Source: a virus. From it: a stretch of 30,936 nucleotides of DNA. Below, in pieces: positions 30,122-30,936 of the stretch. Location of the stretch: positions 1 to 30,936 of the IMG/VR virus record IMGVR_UViG_3300022925_000111. One strand, given 5' to 3'. Numbering within the stretch: the stretch's first letter is position 1; the number at the start of each line of letters is the position of its first letter. The notes beneath the pieces were generated by a model. It saw only the letters and a program-made list of their open reading frames with translations. It did no database searches and was not told where the DNA came from. The position numbers and the translations under genes were made by a program.

Positions 30122-30129
30122 TATTTATA
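30122..30129 (-). promoter_or_regulatory. T4-type late promoter abutting the 71-aa gene
   Basis: The minus strand reads TATAAATACTACACA then ATG at 30114. With T4 spacing, +1 lies about two nt before the start codon. The element also overlaps the start codon of the divergent rightward oxygenase gene at 30129. Confidence 0.7.
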
Positions 30130-30695
30130 TGGTGGCTAAATACTTGGGAATGATAAAAGAACTCAATAACAATATAGATCCTCAAAGAATAGTCGAAGCA
30201 TACAAACTTATTGAAGACAAGTTTGACTTATCTAAACCTTTTCCAGCAGTAAGTATAACCAGTTTGGATGGCGAAGATGATTGGACATACTCTACTCAAA
30301 AGACTGCTGACTTATCAGTACAAGAGTCAGAACTTAATGTACTCAACAAAAGTCTTAAAGGAAGTTACTATGAAGAATTAATTTCTCAGTATCCAGACTT
30401 TTATAGATGGAGAGTATTATGTATGCCAGGTAAACGTACATACAATGTCCATCAAGATTCAAAACTTAATCAAGGAAATTTATCAAATATAAGAATTCAT
30501 ATACCTATGATTACAAACGAGCAATGTTTCTTTCAATTTTGGGATGGTAGACCTGAAGCAAACAAGCAAAGTATTGTTAGGTCATATCATTTAGAAGTAG
30601 GAAAGGCATATGAAGTAAACACTTCAAATTTTCATACTGCTGTTAATTTTGGTACAGAGTTTAGGTACCACTTGATAGGTGTGAAATACGTTTAA
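30129..30695 (+). CDS. 2-oxoglutarate/Fe(II)-dependent dioxygenase-like protein
   Basis: The start at 30129 (MVAKYLGMIKELNNN) is preferred over an upstream ATG that would enter the divergent gene; ribosome-binding signals are weak for all choices. The 188-aa protein has an iron-binding HxD at 108-110 (YNVHQDS), a beta strand RIHIPMI, the distal histidine at 169 (SNFHTAVN) and Arg179 (EFRYHLIG), which would bind 2-oxoglutarate. This is the pattern of aspartyl/prolyl hydroxylase-like 2OG oxygenases common in marine T4-like phages. The substrate is unknown. The 3' end overlaps the leftward SufE-like gene by 35 nt. Confidence 0.85.
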   Translation: MVAKYLGMIKELNNNIDPQRIVEAYKLIEDKFDLSKPFPAVSITSLDGEDDWTYSTQKTADLSVQESELNVLNKSLKGSYYEELISQYPDFYRWRVLCMPGKRTYNVHQDSKLNQGNLSNIRIHIPMITNEQCFFQFWDGRPEANKQSIVRSYHLEVGKAYEVNTSNFHTAVNFGTEFRYHLIGVKYV

Positions 30696-30936
30696 AAGCA
30701 GACTGCAATCCTGTTTGTCGTTGCATAGTAATCTTGTTGCCAAACGGTAACTCATTCATAAACTCTTCAAATTCGTTTTCGTTAAATGTTGTTTGGTCTT
30801 GGAATCTTACAAGCAAAATATGTAGCAGTCCTCCTACCAATTTACTTTCTGTAAAGAATGTAAATCTTTTTGAAATCTCATCTTTATAACACCAAACTTT
30901 ACTTTGACAGCCGTATACTCTGTGTTCGTCTATACA
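30661..30936 (-). CDS. SufE-like sulfur-acceptor protein, N-terminus beyond window
   Basis: Reading leftward from the right edge, an open frame of 91 codons ends with TAA at 30661. It contains VYGCQSKVW, equivalent to SufE's GCQSQVW with its active-site cysteine that accepts persulfide from SufS. It also has GGLLHILLVRFQDQT and a C-terminal ITMQRQTGLQSAFKRI resembling the SRSQGLEAMIRAI end of SufE. About 45 N-terminal residues should lie outside the window. A phage SufE could boost Fe-S cluster assembly in the infected cell, a typical auxiliary function. The family call is good; the role in infection is inferred. The 3' end overlaps the oxygenase gene by 35 nt in convergent orientation. Confidence 0.82.
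   Translation of the reverse strand, partial: CIDEHRVYGCQSKVWCYKDEISKRFTFFTESKLVGGLLHILLVRFQDQTTFNENEFEEFMNELPFGNKITMQRQTGLQSAFKRISHLSSGT

Overview
The window looks like part of the genome of a low-GC, T4-like marine myovirus. It carries a T4 gp43-type family B DNA polymerase, a gp45-type sliding clamp, a DsbA-like late-transcription DNA-binding protein, PhoH, a T4-type lysozyme, spanins and very long modular tail-fiber or virion proteins. T4-type late promoters (T/G-ATAAATA, usually followed by CT) recur in front of virion genes. Near-perfect sigma70 promoters (TTGACT/A, 16-17 nt, TATAAT) stand in front of replication and chaperone genes. The host cannot be fixed from the sequence. A tandem glutamine riboswitch and a cyanobacterial-style Pho-box-like array favour a picocyanobacterium such as Prochlorococcus or Synechococcus; a SAR11 host remains possible.

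Layout. (1) Positions 1-5832: one dense leftward operon, starting at a sigma70 promoter, with sliding clamp, a DpdA/TGT-like base transglycosylase, a Gfo/Idh/MocA oxidoreductase, a zinc-type MDR dehydrogenase, a conserved-looking unknown, small proteins, a DUF1281-like protein and a secreted putative outer-membrane protein running off the left edge. (2) 5852-9612: DNA polymerase, DsbA-like protein, an acidic unknown and an EF-hand membrane protein that may be a holin. (3) 9626-12320: tail-fiber-like protein, an unknown, and a HAD phosphatase. (4) 12366-13283: a compact regulatory island. A rightward unit has four 11-bp-spaced Pho-like half-sites, a secreted 100-aa protein and a translationally coupled 26-aa peptide. 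A leftward unit has a late promoter, a 5' hairpin, two consecutive glutamine riboswitch aptamers and a 49-aa protein. The two units converge on one bidirectional terminator. (5) 13313-21680: four leftward virion or fiber genes, including a 1362-aa protein with collagen-like segments, and one short virion-like gene. (6) 21698-28983: lysozyme, an unknown, a ClpA-like unfoldase, DnaJ, a methyltransferase-like protein, an overlapping spanin pair, an acyl-carrier-like protein without its serine, and two unknown (possibly virion) proteins. (7) 28999-30936: PhoH behind a terminator-like hairpin, a small leftward gene, a 2OG-Fe(II) oxygenase and a partial SufE-like protein at the right edge.

The most interesting feature is the island at 12.39-13.25 kb. 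Nitrogen (glutamine) sensing by RNA and probable phosphate-type DNA sensing sit back to back there, each controlling a tiny protein of unknown function. Other notable points are a possible DNA base-modification operon with DpdA and two dehydrogenases, the serine-less carrier protein, the phage ClpA with a candidate ClpP-docking loop, and several genes whose promoters abut the start codon so that their mRNAs would be leaderless. I found no tRNA genes, CRISPR arrays or insertion sequences.
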